A stretch of 64,000 nt of DNA from JALOAD01 sp023228995 [NCBI: Candidatus Muiribacterium halophilum] (GCA_023228995.1 JALOAD010000013.1:6342-70341), one strand, 5' to 3'; counted from the stretch's first letter, positions 41,104 to 49,219 are shown. Numbers and translations are program-made. Notes: generated by a model not told the origin, from the sequence alone.

Positions 41104-42819
41104 ATGAAATTAAAATACATAAAAACATTTGAAGGATATTCAAATCCTATTCTTAAATATTATGCATTTGATATAGATGATAATCTATTATATATGCCAA
41201 CTGTTATACATATGGAAAAATTAATAGATGGTAATTGGGTACCCACTGATGTTTCTACTGCACAATATGCTGAAATTAGAAATGATAATATAAATTGGAG
41301 ATTGTTAAACAATGATCAAACTTTAGCTTATTCTGATTTTAGAGATTATGGATCAAGAGGAGATAAATCTTTCTTAATGGATCTTAAATCTGCGATATCA
41401 AATAAAAAATATGCACCAGCTTGGGATGATTTTATTGAATGTTTAGTTAATGGTTGTTTATTTGCTATTATCACAGCAAGAGGACACAAACCAAAAACAC
41501 TAAGAAAAGGCATAGAGTATATTATAGATACACAATTATCTGAAGAACAATTATATACTATGTATAATAATTTATTAAAGTTTTCTTATATTTTTGATTC
41601 AAATGATAATATTCCAAGAATTCTAAAAGGTAAACCTTCAGAAAATTATTTAATTATCACTTACTTAGATAATTGTGATTTTATTGGAGTATCTGATCCA
41701 GATAGGGGAGTTGCTTCAGCTTCAAGTCCAGAAGCAGCAAAAGTGGAAGCATTATTAGATTTCCAAGTTAAAATAAATAATTTTGCTAAGAGTATTGGTG
41801 TAGATGCTATGATTGGATTTTCTGATGATGATGTAAAAAATGTTAAGAAAATTGAAGATTTATTTGATAACTTAAATAAAGAGATATTTTCTAATATTTC
41901 TACCTATGTAGTTAAAAATACTAATGATCCTAAAAGCATAACATCAAAAGTATATACAGAAACTTCAAACCAAACTCCTGGTTTAGAATCTTCTACTATA
42001 TCTTGTACCAAATTTGGTAATATGACTAATAGGTTATATCCAAAAGGACCACTTGATAGACAAAATGATTTATTGAATAGTTTAAGACAACAAACAGATT
42101 ATTTAACTAAAACATCTCAAGAAATATTGGGTACAAAATCTAAGAAAAGAGTTAAAAATGTAAAGAGATCTAAGAAAATAGAAGAAAATAGGACATTTTA
42201 TGAATTATGTGAATATAAAATTGAAATGACATATGATTTATTACAAGACATAAAACAACAAAATAAAATAGAATTTAAGGTTATATCAGATAAACAATAT
42301 CATATAGCATTAAAAGAATTTATGAAATATGGAAAATTTATTGGTAGATTTCCAATTAAATATATTTATGAATGGAAGGATTTAATTTCTGATAATATAA
42401 TTAAATTAGGTATTTTAAATGAGTTATGTGGACATAGTATGGATTTTCCATATGATTATTTTGAAGATGTTTTTGATCATGATGGTAAGTTCACTGATTG
42501 GAGACAAAAAAAATATGAAGAAACAGAAGAAGAAGATTACTTAAAAAAATATAATTTTTATATATGTTATGAATATATGTATGAAGTTTTTAATATTGAT
42601 GAATTATTACCTAAATTTAGTAATAATGAACATACTATAAGTGATTATGGTTTAGAACCTTTAGTAAAATTAATGAAAGAAATGTCTGAACAAGATACAC
42701 CTGAAGAAATTATAGTAACTATAAATAAAATTATGGATGTTTCACATCAAAGAAGTGATTTGGCAGAATTATTTATAGAAGGTGGTTCAAAAACACTTAG
42801 TTATATTTCAAATGAATAA
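41104..42819 (+). CDS. Tagged large protein with HAD-like N-terminal domain
   Basis: 571 aa. It begins MKLKYIKTFEGYSNP, the N-terminal tag. A HAD-like core follows: YYAFDIDDNLLYMPT (DxDxN nucleophile pair), CLFAIITARGHKP (motif II) and DAMIGFSDDDVKN (motif IV). The remaining 270 residues are charged and helical (TYDLLQDIKQQNKIEFKVIS; DEWRQK-type segments around YEETEEEDYLKKYNF) with no recognised domain. If the tag is a capsid-targeting sequence, this would be an enzyme carried inside the head. Transcribed from tandem early-type and late-type motifs. Confidence 0.6.
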   Translation: MKLKYIKTFEGYSNPILKYYAFDIDDNLLYMPTVIHMEKLIDGNWVPTDVSTAQYAEIRNDNINWRLLNNDQTLAYSDFRDYGSRGDKSFLMDLKSAISNKKYAPAWDDFIECLVNGCLFAIITARGHKPKTLRKGIEYIIDTQLSEEQLYTMYNNLLKFSYIFDSNDNIPRILKGKPSENYLIITYLDNCDFIGVSDPDRGVASASSPEAAKVEALLDFQVKINNFAKSIGVDAMIGFSDDDVKNVKKIEDLFDNLNKEIFSNISTYVVKNTNDPKSITSKVYTETSNQTPGLESSTISCTKFGNMTNRLYPKGPLDRQNDLLNSLRQQTDYLTKTSQEILGTKSKKRVKNVKRSKKIEENRTFYELCEYKIEMTYDLLQDIKQQNKIEFKVISDKQYHIALKEFMKYGKFIGRFPIKYIYEWKDLISDNIIKLGILNELCGHSMDFPYDYFEDVFDHDGKFTDWRQKKYEETEEEDYLKKYNFYICYEYMYEVFNIDELLPKFSNNEHTISDYGLEPLVKLMKEMSEQDTPEEIIVTINKIMDVSHQRSDLAELFIEGGSKTLSYISNE

Positions 42820-42821
42820 AC

Positions 42822-42855
42822 AAAAAAGAGCAAAATTAATTTTGCTCTTTTTTTA
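42822..42855 (+). terminator. Terminator after 41104-42819
   Basis: GAGCAAAATTAATTTTGCTC palindrome (42828-42847) with A-run before and T-run after. Confidence 0.85.
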
Positions 42856-42941
42856 ATTTATCATATTTCATAATCATAAAATTATTTTTTATTATATATT
42901 AATTTTTTCTAACTTAAAGCTAGTTTGATTATATAATACAT

Positions 42942-44129
42942 ATGGATAAATTATACATACAAGAATTATTACAAAAAATACAAAATAGAGAATTTAAGGA
43001 TTCATCACGTCGGAAGATGGTAATATACCATGATCGTATTAATTGTTGTTGTCCTATTTGTGGAGATTCAAGTAAAAACAAAAATGCTAAGCGTGGTAAT
43101 CTTTACTTCAATACATTAAAATATATTTGTTTTAATTGTGGGAAAGTTATGAGTTTTGACAAATATTGTAAACATTTTGATGAATCTATTGACCCAGATA
43201 AAAAATTAGAAATGATTGAATTTTTGAATAGTACTATTAACTATTCTAATTATGAATCTGATTTAACTGGAACTACATTAGAAAATTTAATAGATTTATC
43301 AGAACTTGAAAGAGTATTTAATCAAAATTTAACACCAATATCTGACTTCCAACCTATTGTAAAAGGTGGAGGTGTTTATAAATATTTAATAAATAGAGGA
43401 ATACCAGAGGATAAACACAAAAATATATATCAAGCAAAGTTTTGGATCAATGAATCTCCTCAATGGATTATAATATCTCTTAATAGAAGAGATGATAAAA
43501 TATTAGGGATGCAAGTTCGTAATTTAAAAGAGGGTAAGAAAAGAATGTTTAAGATTTATAATTATGAAAACTTACTTGAATTTGTAAATATAGGTAAAGA
43601 AAATATAATTGAGCCAGATATGAATGAATTGGTAATTTATAATAAATTATCTTATTATTATAACATATTAAATGTTGAACTCACTAATACTATAACAGTA
43701 TTTGAAGGTTATTTAGATTCTTTATTTTACCCCAATTCAATAGGACTTGTTGGTGTTAATAGTGACTTAAATATATTGGAAAATAATGGGTTAGATCTTC
43801 AATATTTTTTTGATAATGATGAGGCAGGATTCAGAAAAACTGAACAAAAATTAAAAGAAGGATATCCGGTATTTCTTTGGAATAAATTATTTGAAAATAT
43901 AGTTAATAAAAAGAAAACAGATGATCCAGATAAATTATTATATAGAATAAGTAAAGTAAAGGATATGAATAAATTAGCACAAATAGTACCAACTCCTTAT
44001 TCTAAATTAGAACTTTATAATTTTTTCAGTAAAGATATATTTGATATTAAATATATTCCTAAATTTAAAAAAAAGAAAAAAGAAATTGAAATAGATTTCA
44101 ACAGTAGATTCGATAACCTCACATTATAA
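42942..44129 (+). CDS. DNA primase (zinc-ribbon plus Toprim)
   Basis: 395 aa. N-terminal zinc ribbon: CCCPICGDSS (Cys37, Cys40) and YICFNCGKVM (Cys63, Cys66), followed by the Toprim domain TVFEGYLDSLFYPNSIG (Glu of the active site, about 250) and YFFDNDEAGFRKTEQKL (DxD, about 287). Size and layout fit T4 gp61/DnaG-type primases. It makes the RNA primers used by the polymerase encoded at 47-49 kb. No helicase domain is fused, so a separate replicative helicase is expected outside the window. Confidence 0.9.
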   Translation: MDKLYIQELLQKIQNREFKDSSRRKMVIYHDRINCCCPICGDSSKNKNAKRGNLYFNTLKYICFNCGKVMSFDKYCKHFDESIDPDKKLEMIEFLNSTINYSNYESDLTGTTLENLIDLSELERVFNQNLTPISDFQPIVKGGGVYKYLINRGIPEDKHKNIYQAKFWINESPQWIIISLNRRDDKILGMQVRNLKEGKKRMFKIYNYENLLEFVNIGKENIIEPDMNELVIYNKLSYYYNILNVELTNTITVFEGYLDSLFYPNSIGLVGVNSDLNILENNGLDLQYFFDNDEAGFRKTEQKLKEGYPVFLWNKLFENIVNKKKTDDPDKLLYRISKVKDMNKLAQIVPTPYSKLELYNFFSKDIFDIKYIPKFKKKKKEIEIDFNSRFDNLTL

Positions 44130-44144
44130 AAATTTGTTTATTTT

Positions 44145-44160
44145 TTAATATATAAAAATA
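44145..44160 (+). promoter_or_regulatory. Late-type promoter motif
   Basis: TTAATATATAAAAATA, 10 nt before the ATG at 44171: same motif and same spacing as at 40665. Confidence 0.5.
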
Positions 44161-44170
44161 AACAAACAAT

Positions 44171-44431
44171 ATGAAAAAAATTAAATGGGTTTTTAGTGAA
44201 ATTGTAGCAATGTATAGCACAAAAACTTCATATTTTTCTAAAAAAAGAGTTGAATCTGGCATAGCATTCACTATAGCACAAGGTGGCATGATTTTATTTT
44301 TTTTAGAAAAATACCAAACTTTATCAATGGGTGAGGTGATTTTGTGGGCAACTACAGAATTTGCTGTTTCTGGTTATATCTTGAATAAGATACAAACACA
44401 AAAAAAAGATGTTCATAAAAATGATCAATAG
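44171..44431 (+). CDS. Small two-span membrane protein (possible holin)
   Basis: 86 aa. A basic start, then RVESGIAFTIAQGGMILFFL and MGEVILWATTEFAVSGYIL as two likely spans with a short loop, and a charged tail. Size and topology fit class II holins. A late-type motif and its own terminator give a single-gene late transcript. Similar small membrane proteins are frequent in phages with no lysis role, so this remains a candidate only. Confidence 0.5.
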   Translation: MKKIKWVFSEIVAMYSTKTSYFSKKRVESGIAFTIAQGGMILFFLEKYQTLSMGEVILWATTEFAVSGYILNKIQTQKKDVHKNDQ

Positions 44432-44436
44432 AAAAT

Positions 44437-44467
44437 AAGGTTATCTAATCAGATAACCTTATTTTTA
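44437..44467. terminator. Bidirectional terminator
   Basis: AAGGTTATCT, AATC, AGATAACCTT then T-run; lies between convergent genes 44171-44431 and 44473-45084. Confidence 0.85.
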
Positions 44468-44472
44468 TATAC

Positions 44473-45084
44473 TTATCGTATTGTGTAATCATCTTTTAAT
44501 AAATTATATATATATTCTTTTGGATATGATTTATTTATATCATATAAAAATTCTATCAATCTATTTATTAATAATATATCTTGTTGTATAATCTCTCGTT
44601 CTATAAATTCAGATATTAATTCTTTATCTTCAGTTGGTAGTTTATCTAATAATATGTCAAAATGAATAAATAATTCTAATATCTTACCAATTGGGTTATT
44701 ATCTATACATAAATTTTTATAATATTTTGGGAAATAATCTATATTTTTGATTTTATTACCACCACACCAAAAATCTTTATTTATTCTTTTGGGTGAATTT
44801 TTCAATGAAGTTAAATTATTATCATTACAATTAAAAAAACCATCTATATTTTCAGGAGAACCCTCTAAAGATGTTAATTTGTTGTTACTACAATCAAAAA
44901 AACCATTAATACTTCTAAAATTTAGTGGCAATATATTTAAATTTTTACCACTTAAATCAACATTTCCATTTACATCAATGGAACCATCATTATTTATAGT
45001 ATAGTTTTTTATATTATATTTTTTACAAATAGCATCAATATCTGATCTATTTATAGATTCATTAAACATTTTTATATATTTCAT
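44473..45084 (-). CDS. Tagged leucine-rich-repeat protein, paralogue A
   Basis: 203 aa, third of three tandem paralogues. Tag MKYIKMFNESIN, then the conserved domain DAICKKYNIKNYTINNDGSI, then short repeats such as GFFDCSNNKLTSLEGSP and GFFNCNDNNLTSLKNSP, and a helical C-terminal region (SEFIEREIIQQDILLINRLI). Its ATG overlaps the stop of the preceding paralogue (ATGA). It has the fewest repeats of the set. Predicted binding scaffold. Confidence 0.7.
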   Translation of the reverse strand: MKYIKMFNESINRSDIDAICKKYNIKNYTINNDGSIDVNGNVDLSGKNLNILPLNFRSINGFFDCSNNKLTSLEGSPENIDGFFNCNDNNLTSLKNSPKRINKDFWCGGNKIKNIDYFPKYYKNLCIDNNPIGKILELFIHFDILLDKLPTEDKELISEFIEREIIQQDILLINRLIEFLYDINKSYPKEYIYNLLKDDYTIR

Positions 45085-45692
45085 CGTATTGTATAATCAT
45101 TTTTTAATAGCTCTATGAGTTCTTCTCTGGATTTTGGTTTATCTATATCATCTAAAAATTCGACTAACCTATTCACTAATAGTATATCTTGTTGTATCAT
45201 TTCTCTATCTATAAATTCGGATATTAATTCTTTATCTGTTATATTAGATGCCCAACCACGTTCATCAAATCTAACAAATAAAACTAATATTTTAAAAATT
45301 GGATTTCCTTTAATATTTAATTTCTTATAAGTTTTAGGTAAATAATCTATATTTTTAAGATTATTAGAATCACACCAAAAACTCCCATATACTTTTTTAG
45401 GAGCACCTTCTAAACTTGTTAATTGATTACCACTACAATTAAAATCAGAACCTACATATTGAGGAGCACCTTCTAATGATATTAATTTGTTTGAAACACA
45501 TTTAAAATCACCATATACATTTCTGAATTTCAATGGTAATTTGGTTAATTTTCTATTCCATAGAAGAACATTCCCATTTACATCAATGGAACCATCATTA
45601 TTTATAGTATAGTTTTTAATATAATATTTTTCACAAATAGCTTCTATTTCTGATGTGTTTGTAGATTCATTAAATGTTTTTATATATCTCAT
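45081..45692 (-). CDS. Tagged leucine-rich-repeat protein, paralogue B
   Basis: 203 aa. Tag MRYIKTFNESTN; then EAICEKYYIKNYTINNDGSI; then repeats GDFKCVSNKLISLEGAP, SDFNCSGNQLTSLEGAP and GSFWCDSNNLKNIDYLP; then the conserved end DREMIQQDILLVNRLVEFLD and REELIELLKNDYTIR. Nearly the same N- and C-terminal segments as its neighbours, with differing repeat number. ATGA overlaps on both sides. Confidence 0.7.
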   Translation of the reverse strand: MRYIKTFNESTNTSEIEAICEKYYIKNYTINNDGSIDVNGNVLLWNRKLTKLPLKFRNVYGDFKCVSNKLISLEGAPQYVGSDFNCSGNQLTSLEGAPKKVYGSFWCDSNNLKNIDYLPKTYKKLNIKGNPIFKILVLFVRFDERGWASNITDKELISEFIDREMIQQDILLVNRLVEFLDDIDKPKSREELIELLKNDYTIR

Positions 45693-46492
45693 CGTATTTC
45701 ATAATCATTTTTTAATAACTCTATGAGTTCTTCTCTGGTTTTTAGTTTATCTATATCATCTAAAAATTCTACTAATCTATTTACCAATAATTTATCTTGT
45801 TGTATAATTTCTCTATCTATAAAATCCATAATTAAATCTTTATTTTCTCTATTATCATATAAAAATCCCATTCTATTAGATGTTGTAAATAACTTTATTA
45901 TTTTATAAATTGGATTATCTCCTATTAATAATTCTTTATAATATTTTGGTAAATAATCTATATTTTTAAGTTTATTAGAATGACACCAAAAATCACCACC
46001 TACTCTTTTAGGACCACCTACTAAAGAAGTTAACTGATTACCACTACAAGAAAAATCCCCACCTACACTCTGAGGACTACCCTCTAAAGATGTTAAATGA
46101 TTAGAAATACAAGAAAAATCCCCACCAACACTTTGTGGAGCACTCTCTAAGGATGTTAATTGATTATAACCACAATAAAAAATCCCACCTATATATTGAG
46201 TACAACCCACCAAAGAAGTTAATTGATTATCATTACATTCGAACCACCCACCTACACTCTGAGGACTACCTTTTAATGATGTTAGTTTATTAAAACCACA
46301 TTTAAAATTCCCACTGACCTTTCTAAATTTCAAAGGTAATACTTTTAAATTTTTATGACATAAATAAACATTTCCATCTACATCAATGGAACCATCTTCA
46401 TTTATAGTATAATTAGTTATATTATATTTTTTACAAATAGCTTCTATTTCTGATGTGTTTATATTTTCATTAAACATTTTTAAGTATTTCAT
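45689..46492 (-). CDS. Tagged leucine-rich-repeat protein, paralogue C
   Basis: 267 aa, longest of the three. Tag MKYLKMFNENIN, then the EAICKKYNITNYTINEDGSI domain. At least six repeats of 20-21 residues follow, each with a G-x-F-x-C-x-x-N-x-L-T-S-L core (GNFKCGFNKLTSL, GGDFSCSGNQLTSL), then the shared end DREIIQQDKLLVNRLVEFLD. The extra repeats relative to paralogues A and B can be explained by in-frame recombination between near-identical units. Confidence 0.7.
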   Translation of the reverse strand: MKYLKMFNENINTSEIEAICKKYNITNYTINEDGSIDVDGNVYLCHKNLKVLPLKFRKVSGNFKCGFNKLTSLKGSPQSVGGWFECNDNQLTSLVGCTQYIGGIFYCGYNQLTSLESAPQSVGGDFSCISNHLTSLEGSPQSVGGDFSCSGNQLTSLVGGPKRVGGDFWCHSNKLKNIDYLPKYYKELLIGDNPIYKIIKLFTTSNRMGFLYDNRENKDLIMDFIDREIIQQDKLLVNRLVEFLDDIDKLKTREELIELLKNDYEIR

Positions 46493-46495
46493 GTT

Positions 46496-46984
46496 TTATA
46501 TATTAAAATTCATATTATTTTTTATCTCATTAACTACATATTCTAAAAATTCATCTAATTCACTTTCAATATTAGAACAAAACTCAAACACATCATGTTT
46601 TTTCTTAGGTGAATAAAATTCAGGTATTATAGCACCATTAAACTTAACTACAATCCTTCCTTCCAATCTACCTTTAATTTTCTTCCCATTTGAACAAATT
46701 AAATCAGGTACATACAATACCCCAATATAATATGTTGAATCATCATCATATTCTAATGTTTGATATTCAAATATGAAATAATCATTATCATCTTTGAATA
46801 TAGTATTACTATCAGTAAATATCAATTCCTGATGTATGATCTCTTGCTTATTTTCTTTATGTGAATCAAGAAATTTTATCTCATTCTTAGTTAATGATTT
46901 ACACCCATATTTATTGATTTTATCAAGTATATCATTTAGTCGTGTTAGTGTTCCATAGCCTTTATATTGGAATAAATGTTTCAT
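46496..46984 (-). CDS. Hypothetical protein with DUF6576-like N-terminal motif
   Basis: 162 aa. LNDILDKINKYGCKSLTKNE and then IKFLDSHKEN match the short helical motif DUF6576 (ILDKI..xG..xLT..E..FL) known from Bacteroidota proteins, and the C-terminal end of 56349-56957 here. The rest is beta-rich (DSTYYIGVLYVPDLICSNGK). A TTAATATATAA motif lies upstream. It heads the LRR paralogue operon, 3 nt before paralogue C. Role unknown. Confidence 0.6.
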   Translation of the reverse strand: MKHLFQYKGYGTLTRLNDILDKINKYGCKSLTKNEIKFLDSHKENKQEIIHQELIFTDSNTIFKDDNDYFIFEYQTLEYDDDSTYYIGVLYVPDLICSNGKKIKGRLEGRIVVKFNGAIIPEFYSPKKKHDVFEFCSNIESELDEFLEYVVNEIKNNMNFNI

Positions 46985-46995
46985 TTATTATATAT

Positions 46996-47027
46996 TAAAA
47001 AAGAGTTGTGATTTTTTTCACAACTCT
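46996..47027 (-). terminator. Terminator after the DNA polymerase C-terminal gene
   Basis: On the minus strand GAGTTGTGA, A-rich loop, TCACAACTC followed by a T-run. Confidence 0.8.
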
Positions 47028-47061
47028 CAATAAAATAAAGACATCTATGTAGATTTTTTTA

Positions 47062-48270
47062 TTAAAATCCACCAAAAATATCCATAATCACACTTAATCT
47101 TTCAGTTATAGCAGGTAATCCCAATGGGGTGATAATTGAATTAATTGGGGATAAAATAGATTTGGAAAATTGTAAATCATAATCTATCTCAGGTGCAAAC
47201 TCAATTGGATATGAACCTCTTATGTAAGCAAACATATCTGTAATTGATTTATCCTTACAACAATAATATTTAATCTTTGTACCTGATTTAATAAACTCAT
47301 ACTTTTGTTGTAATTCCTTATTCTTTGATAATAAATAATTATAATGCCCTGCACATTTCACAGCAAAGTGAGCACCAACTACAAATTGTAAAGGCAACAC
47401 CTTATCATTTATCATCTTAGTTTCATAATTAGATACTGAAGATTGTAGTGCTATATCATCTATATCAACTAACTCAAATTCCTTCCTCAAAGACTTAACA
47501 AGTTTAAGTAACTCCTTAATATTGAAAGTATCTGGATTTGCAAATAAATAATTTACAATATTCATAATCTTAACACGTGCAAATGTTGGTGTTGAAGATC
47601 TAACTAATTCCACTCCCTTTGGATAGATATAATCAAACCTATCATGTCTAATCCCATCCTCATATATAATATGACCAATATATTTCTTTTTAGCAATTGA
47701 TATAATAGATTCAGATACTTTCTCTAATTCAAAATCTTGTTTATTTTCAACACCATAACTTTCAGCATGTTCATTCAAACATTTTCTGAAATATCCCTCA
47801 TATCTATAATGGTCCAATCCCAATATAAAATCTAACTCATTAGACCAATTCCATTTTATTTTAAGATTATTTTCACTTATAAGCTTAAATAAAGACCTTT
47901 CCTTAATAAAAGCACCATCCACTAAAACAAGTGGCTTAGAGCTGATATAATTGCTTAAATCATCAATATTATTGACAACAGATAGACAATTTGGATTTGT
48001 AGTTTTAATCGGTTTAGAAGATAATATCACAAAACTATCTGTTAAAGAATCTAAATATAAATCATCAAATACTAAATTCTTCCAATCACAATTATCAATT
48101 GCTGGTTTAAATGATACAAAAAGTGAATTATGAACTAATATATCATTTGCTATAAATGTATGTGTAGAATCATCTACTTCTACATCATATACATACTCAT
48201 CATTAAACTCTCCTATCATTTCACATGATTCTACATCATCAAATATGTAGTCTAAATTATTATTCTCCAT
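47062..48270 (-). CDS. Family B DNA polymerase, C-terminal fragment with C-intein
   Basis: 402 aa. Residues 1-47 are a C-terminal split intein: DEYVYDVEVDDSTHTFIAN then DILVHN, the block F and G signature with penultimate His and terminal Asn. The extein follows with Ser+1: SLFVSFKPAID completes the catalytic motif C left open (YCDTD) by the fragment at 48419. The extein continues with the thumb: AKKKYIGHIIYEDG (KxY motif) and GVELVRSSTPTFAR. It ends SVIMDIFGGF, a hydrophobic C-terminus like the clamp-binding peptides of T4-type polymerases. Trans-splicing would join it to the upstream fragment. Family B and intein calls are firm; splicing is inferred. Confidence 0.9.
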   Translation of the reverse strand: MENNNLDYIFDDVESCEMIGEFNDEYVYDVEVDDSTHTFIANDILVHNSLFVSFKPAIDNCDWKNLVFDDLYLDSLTDSFVILSSKPIKTTNPNCLSVVNNIDDLSNYISSKPLVLVDGAFIKERSLFKLISENNLKIKWNWSNELDFILGLDHYRYEGYFRKCLNEHAESYGVENKQDFELEKVSESIISIAKKKYIGHIIYEDGIRHDRFDYIYPKGVELVRSSTPTFARVKIMNIVNYLFANPDTFNIKELLKLVKSLRKEFELVDIDDIALQSSVSNYETKMINDKVLPLQFVVGAHFAVKCAGHYNYLLSKNKELQQKYEFIKSGTKIKYYCCKDKSITDMFAYIRGSYPIEFAPEIDYDLQFSKSILSPINSIITPLGLPAITERLSVIMDIFGGF

Positions 48271-48296
48271 TTATTTATTTTATTAAAAATTATACT

Positions 48297-48308
48297 ATAG
48301 CTTCCATT
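48297..48308 (-). repeat. AATGGAAGCTAT, second copy in the spacer between intein halves
   Basis: The same 12 bases encode NGSY in polymerase motif B (49033-49044). Here they lie untranslated, 27 nt upstream of the C-intein gene. May be chance or a trace of rearrangement. Confidence 0.5.
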
Positions 48309-48418
48309 CTCTTTTTATGGAGATTAGATTCCATATTATAATCAATTTATTTAATTTTGTTTTTAGAAAGTTATTTTTTTTTCTTTCATCTTTCCCTGAT
48401 ACTTTTTATCTATATAAA

Positions 48419-48991
48419 TTAATTTTTCAAAACTAATATTTTATCAGTTTTCAATACTTCAGATGGCTTAACTTCTAATTTCTCACCATTTCTAAATACT
48501 ATCATAGAGTGATCATTAGTTATGGTAATTTCTTTACCTGATTTAGTTTTTAATTTCCATTTAGGTTTAGAAACCTTATGTCTGATAATTCTTTTCACAT
48601 TTGCATAGTAAAGTTCATTATCAAAATTAAGTATCTTATCAGATGTTAAAACAGATTCATGTCCCTTCATTGTTTCACCAGCTGAACCATTTTTTATGTT
48701 CTTATTATACCATTCCTCAATAGTGAGTCTTTCACTTTCAGTTTGTATAACTGTCTGATAATCAGTCGAATCAGTATCACAATATATACTTACATTTTCA
48801 GTTTTACTGTTTATTTGAGTAACATTTTTTATTCCAAGATTTTTATGTAATTCTGTGTCTAAGTGCCACATATTATACCAATAATCTTCATTTACTTTAT
48901 CCATCTTTTGTGTAAGTGTTCGCCCTTCTGCGGTTATTGTTCCTGCTACATTATTGTTGAACAATATAAAGTAGCTCGTTGCTAATGCACC
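48419..48991 (-). CDS. Family B DNA polymerase, middle fragment with N-intein
   Basis: The conserved reading starts at GGT 48991 (GALATSYFIL) and continues FNNNVAGTITAEGRTLTQKM to VSIYCDTD, the first half of catalytic motif C. The next residue, Ser, begins the N-intein of about 116 residues: STDYQTVIQTES (block A) and GKEITITNDHSMIVF (block B with T-x-x-H). It stops after KILVLKN. No cysteine occurs in this intein half. The nearest conventional start is TTG at 48964, which would delete part of the conserved GALATSYFI stretch, so the frame is more likely reached from 49158 across a 41-nt gap. Order with 47062-48270 supports trans-splicing. Confidence 0.85.
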   Translation of the reverse strand, partial: GALATSYFILFNNNVAGTITAEGRTLTQKMDKVNEDYWYNMWHLDTELHKNLGIKNVTQINSKTENVSIYCDTDSTDYQTVIQTESERLTIEEWYNKNIKNGSAGETMKGHESVLTSDKILNFDNELYYANVKRIIRHKVSKPKWKLKTKSGKEITITNDHSMIVFRNGEKLEVKPSEVLKTDKILVLKN

Positions 48992-49032
48992 GTTAAGTTT
49001 GCCCCTTGTCTAATTTAGACAAGGGGCAAAAG
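48992..49032 (-). other. 41-nt palindromic insert interrupting polymerase motif B
   Basis: Removing exactly these 41 bases joins LKLVLNGSY to GALATSYF, which aligns residue for residue with the Kxxx-N-S-x-Y-G-x-x-G motif B of family B polymerases. The insert is CT, a 16-base arm, A, the complementary 16-base arm (right arm 48998-49013), then CTTAAC. Stops occur in both flanking frames (TAA 49015-49017; TAG 49010-49012), and 41 is not a multiple of 3. It is far more GC-rich than its surroundings. Candidate translational-bypass element, small mobile hairpin, or gene-breaking insertion. Confidence 0.7.
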
Positions 49033-49158
49033 ATAGCTTCCATTAAGTACAAGCTTAAGACCTAAATTTAACGAGTTATAGTATTCAACCTCTCTATTTA
49101 TCTTAATTGCTTTGTCCTTTAATGAAGCTATCTTTTGTAATTTTTCCTCATTTGTCAT
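49015..49158 (-). CDS. Family B DNA polymerase, fingers/motif B piece
   Basis: ATG at 49158 opens 47 codons: MTNEEKLQKIASLKDK, AIKINREVEYYNSLN, LGLKLVLNGSY and then LLPLV before TAA. The part up to NGSY fits the second fingers helix and motif B of family B polymerases (T4: ALKINLNSLYGAL). An in-frame TAA six codons before the ATG and a divergent gene upstream show that the N-terminal half of the enzyme (exonuclease and first palm part) is not encoded here. The last five residues come from the palindromic insert. Confidence 0.7.
   Translation of the reverse strand: MTNEEKLQKIASLKDKAIKINREVEYYNSLNLGLKLVLNGSYLLPLV
49027..49137. repeat. Inverted repeat inside the polymerase motif B piece
   Basis: CAAAAGATAGCTTC at 49027-49040 on plus and at 49124-49137 on minus, extended by ATTAA after a one-base bulge. 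In the mRNA it forms a stem of about 19 bp enclosing about 75 nt, directly followed by the 16-bp palindrome. Confidence 0.65.
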
Positions 49159-49219
49159 AATATACAATTTTAATTAACTTTTATTAATATAGGTAATTTA
49201 ACCTAAAAGTAAATATTAT

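Noticed and set aside
48998-49030. The palindrome as a normal transcription terminator
   Set aside because: No T-run follows it on either strand, and conserved polymerase coding sequence continues directly after it.
48992-49032. A self-splicing intron in polB
   Set aside because: 41 nt is far below the size of group I or II introns.
48992-49044. A 50-nt bypass from AAT or GGA to AAC or GGT
   Set aside because: Codon matching is better (LNG on both sides), but the product would lose the Ser-Tyr-Gly of motif B, so the 41-nt excision fits the polymerase better.
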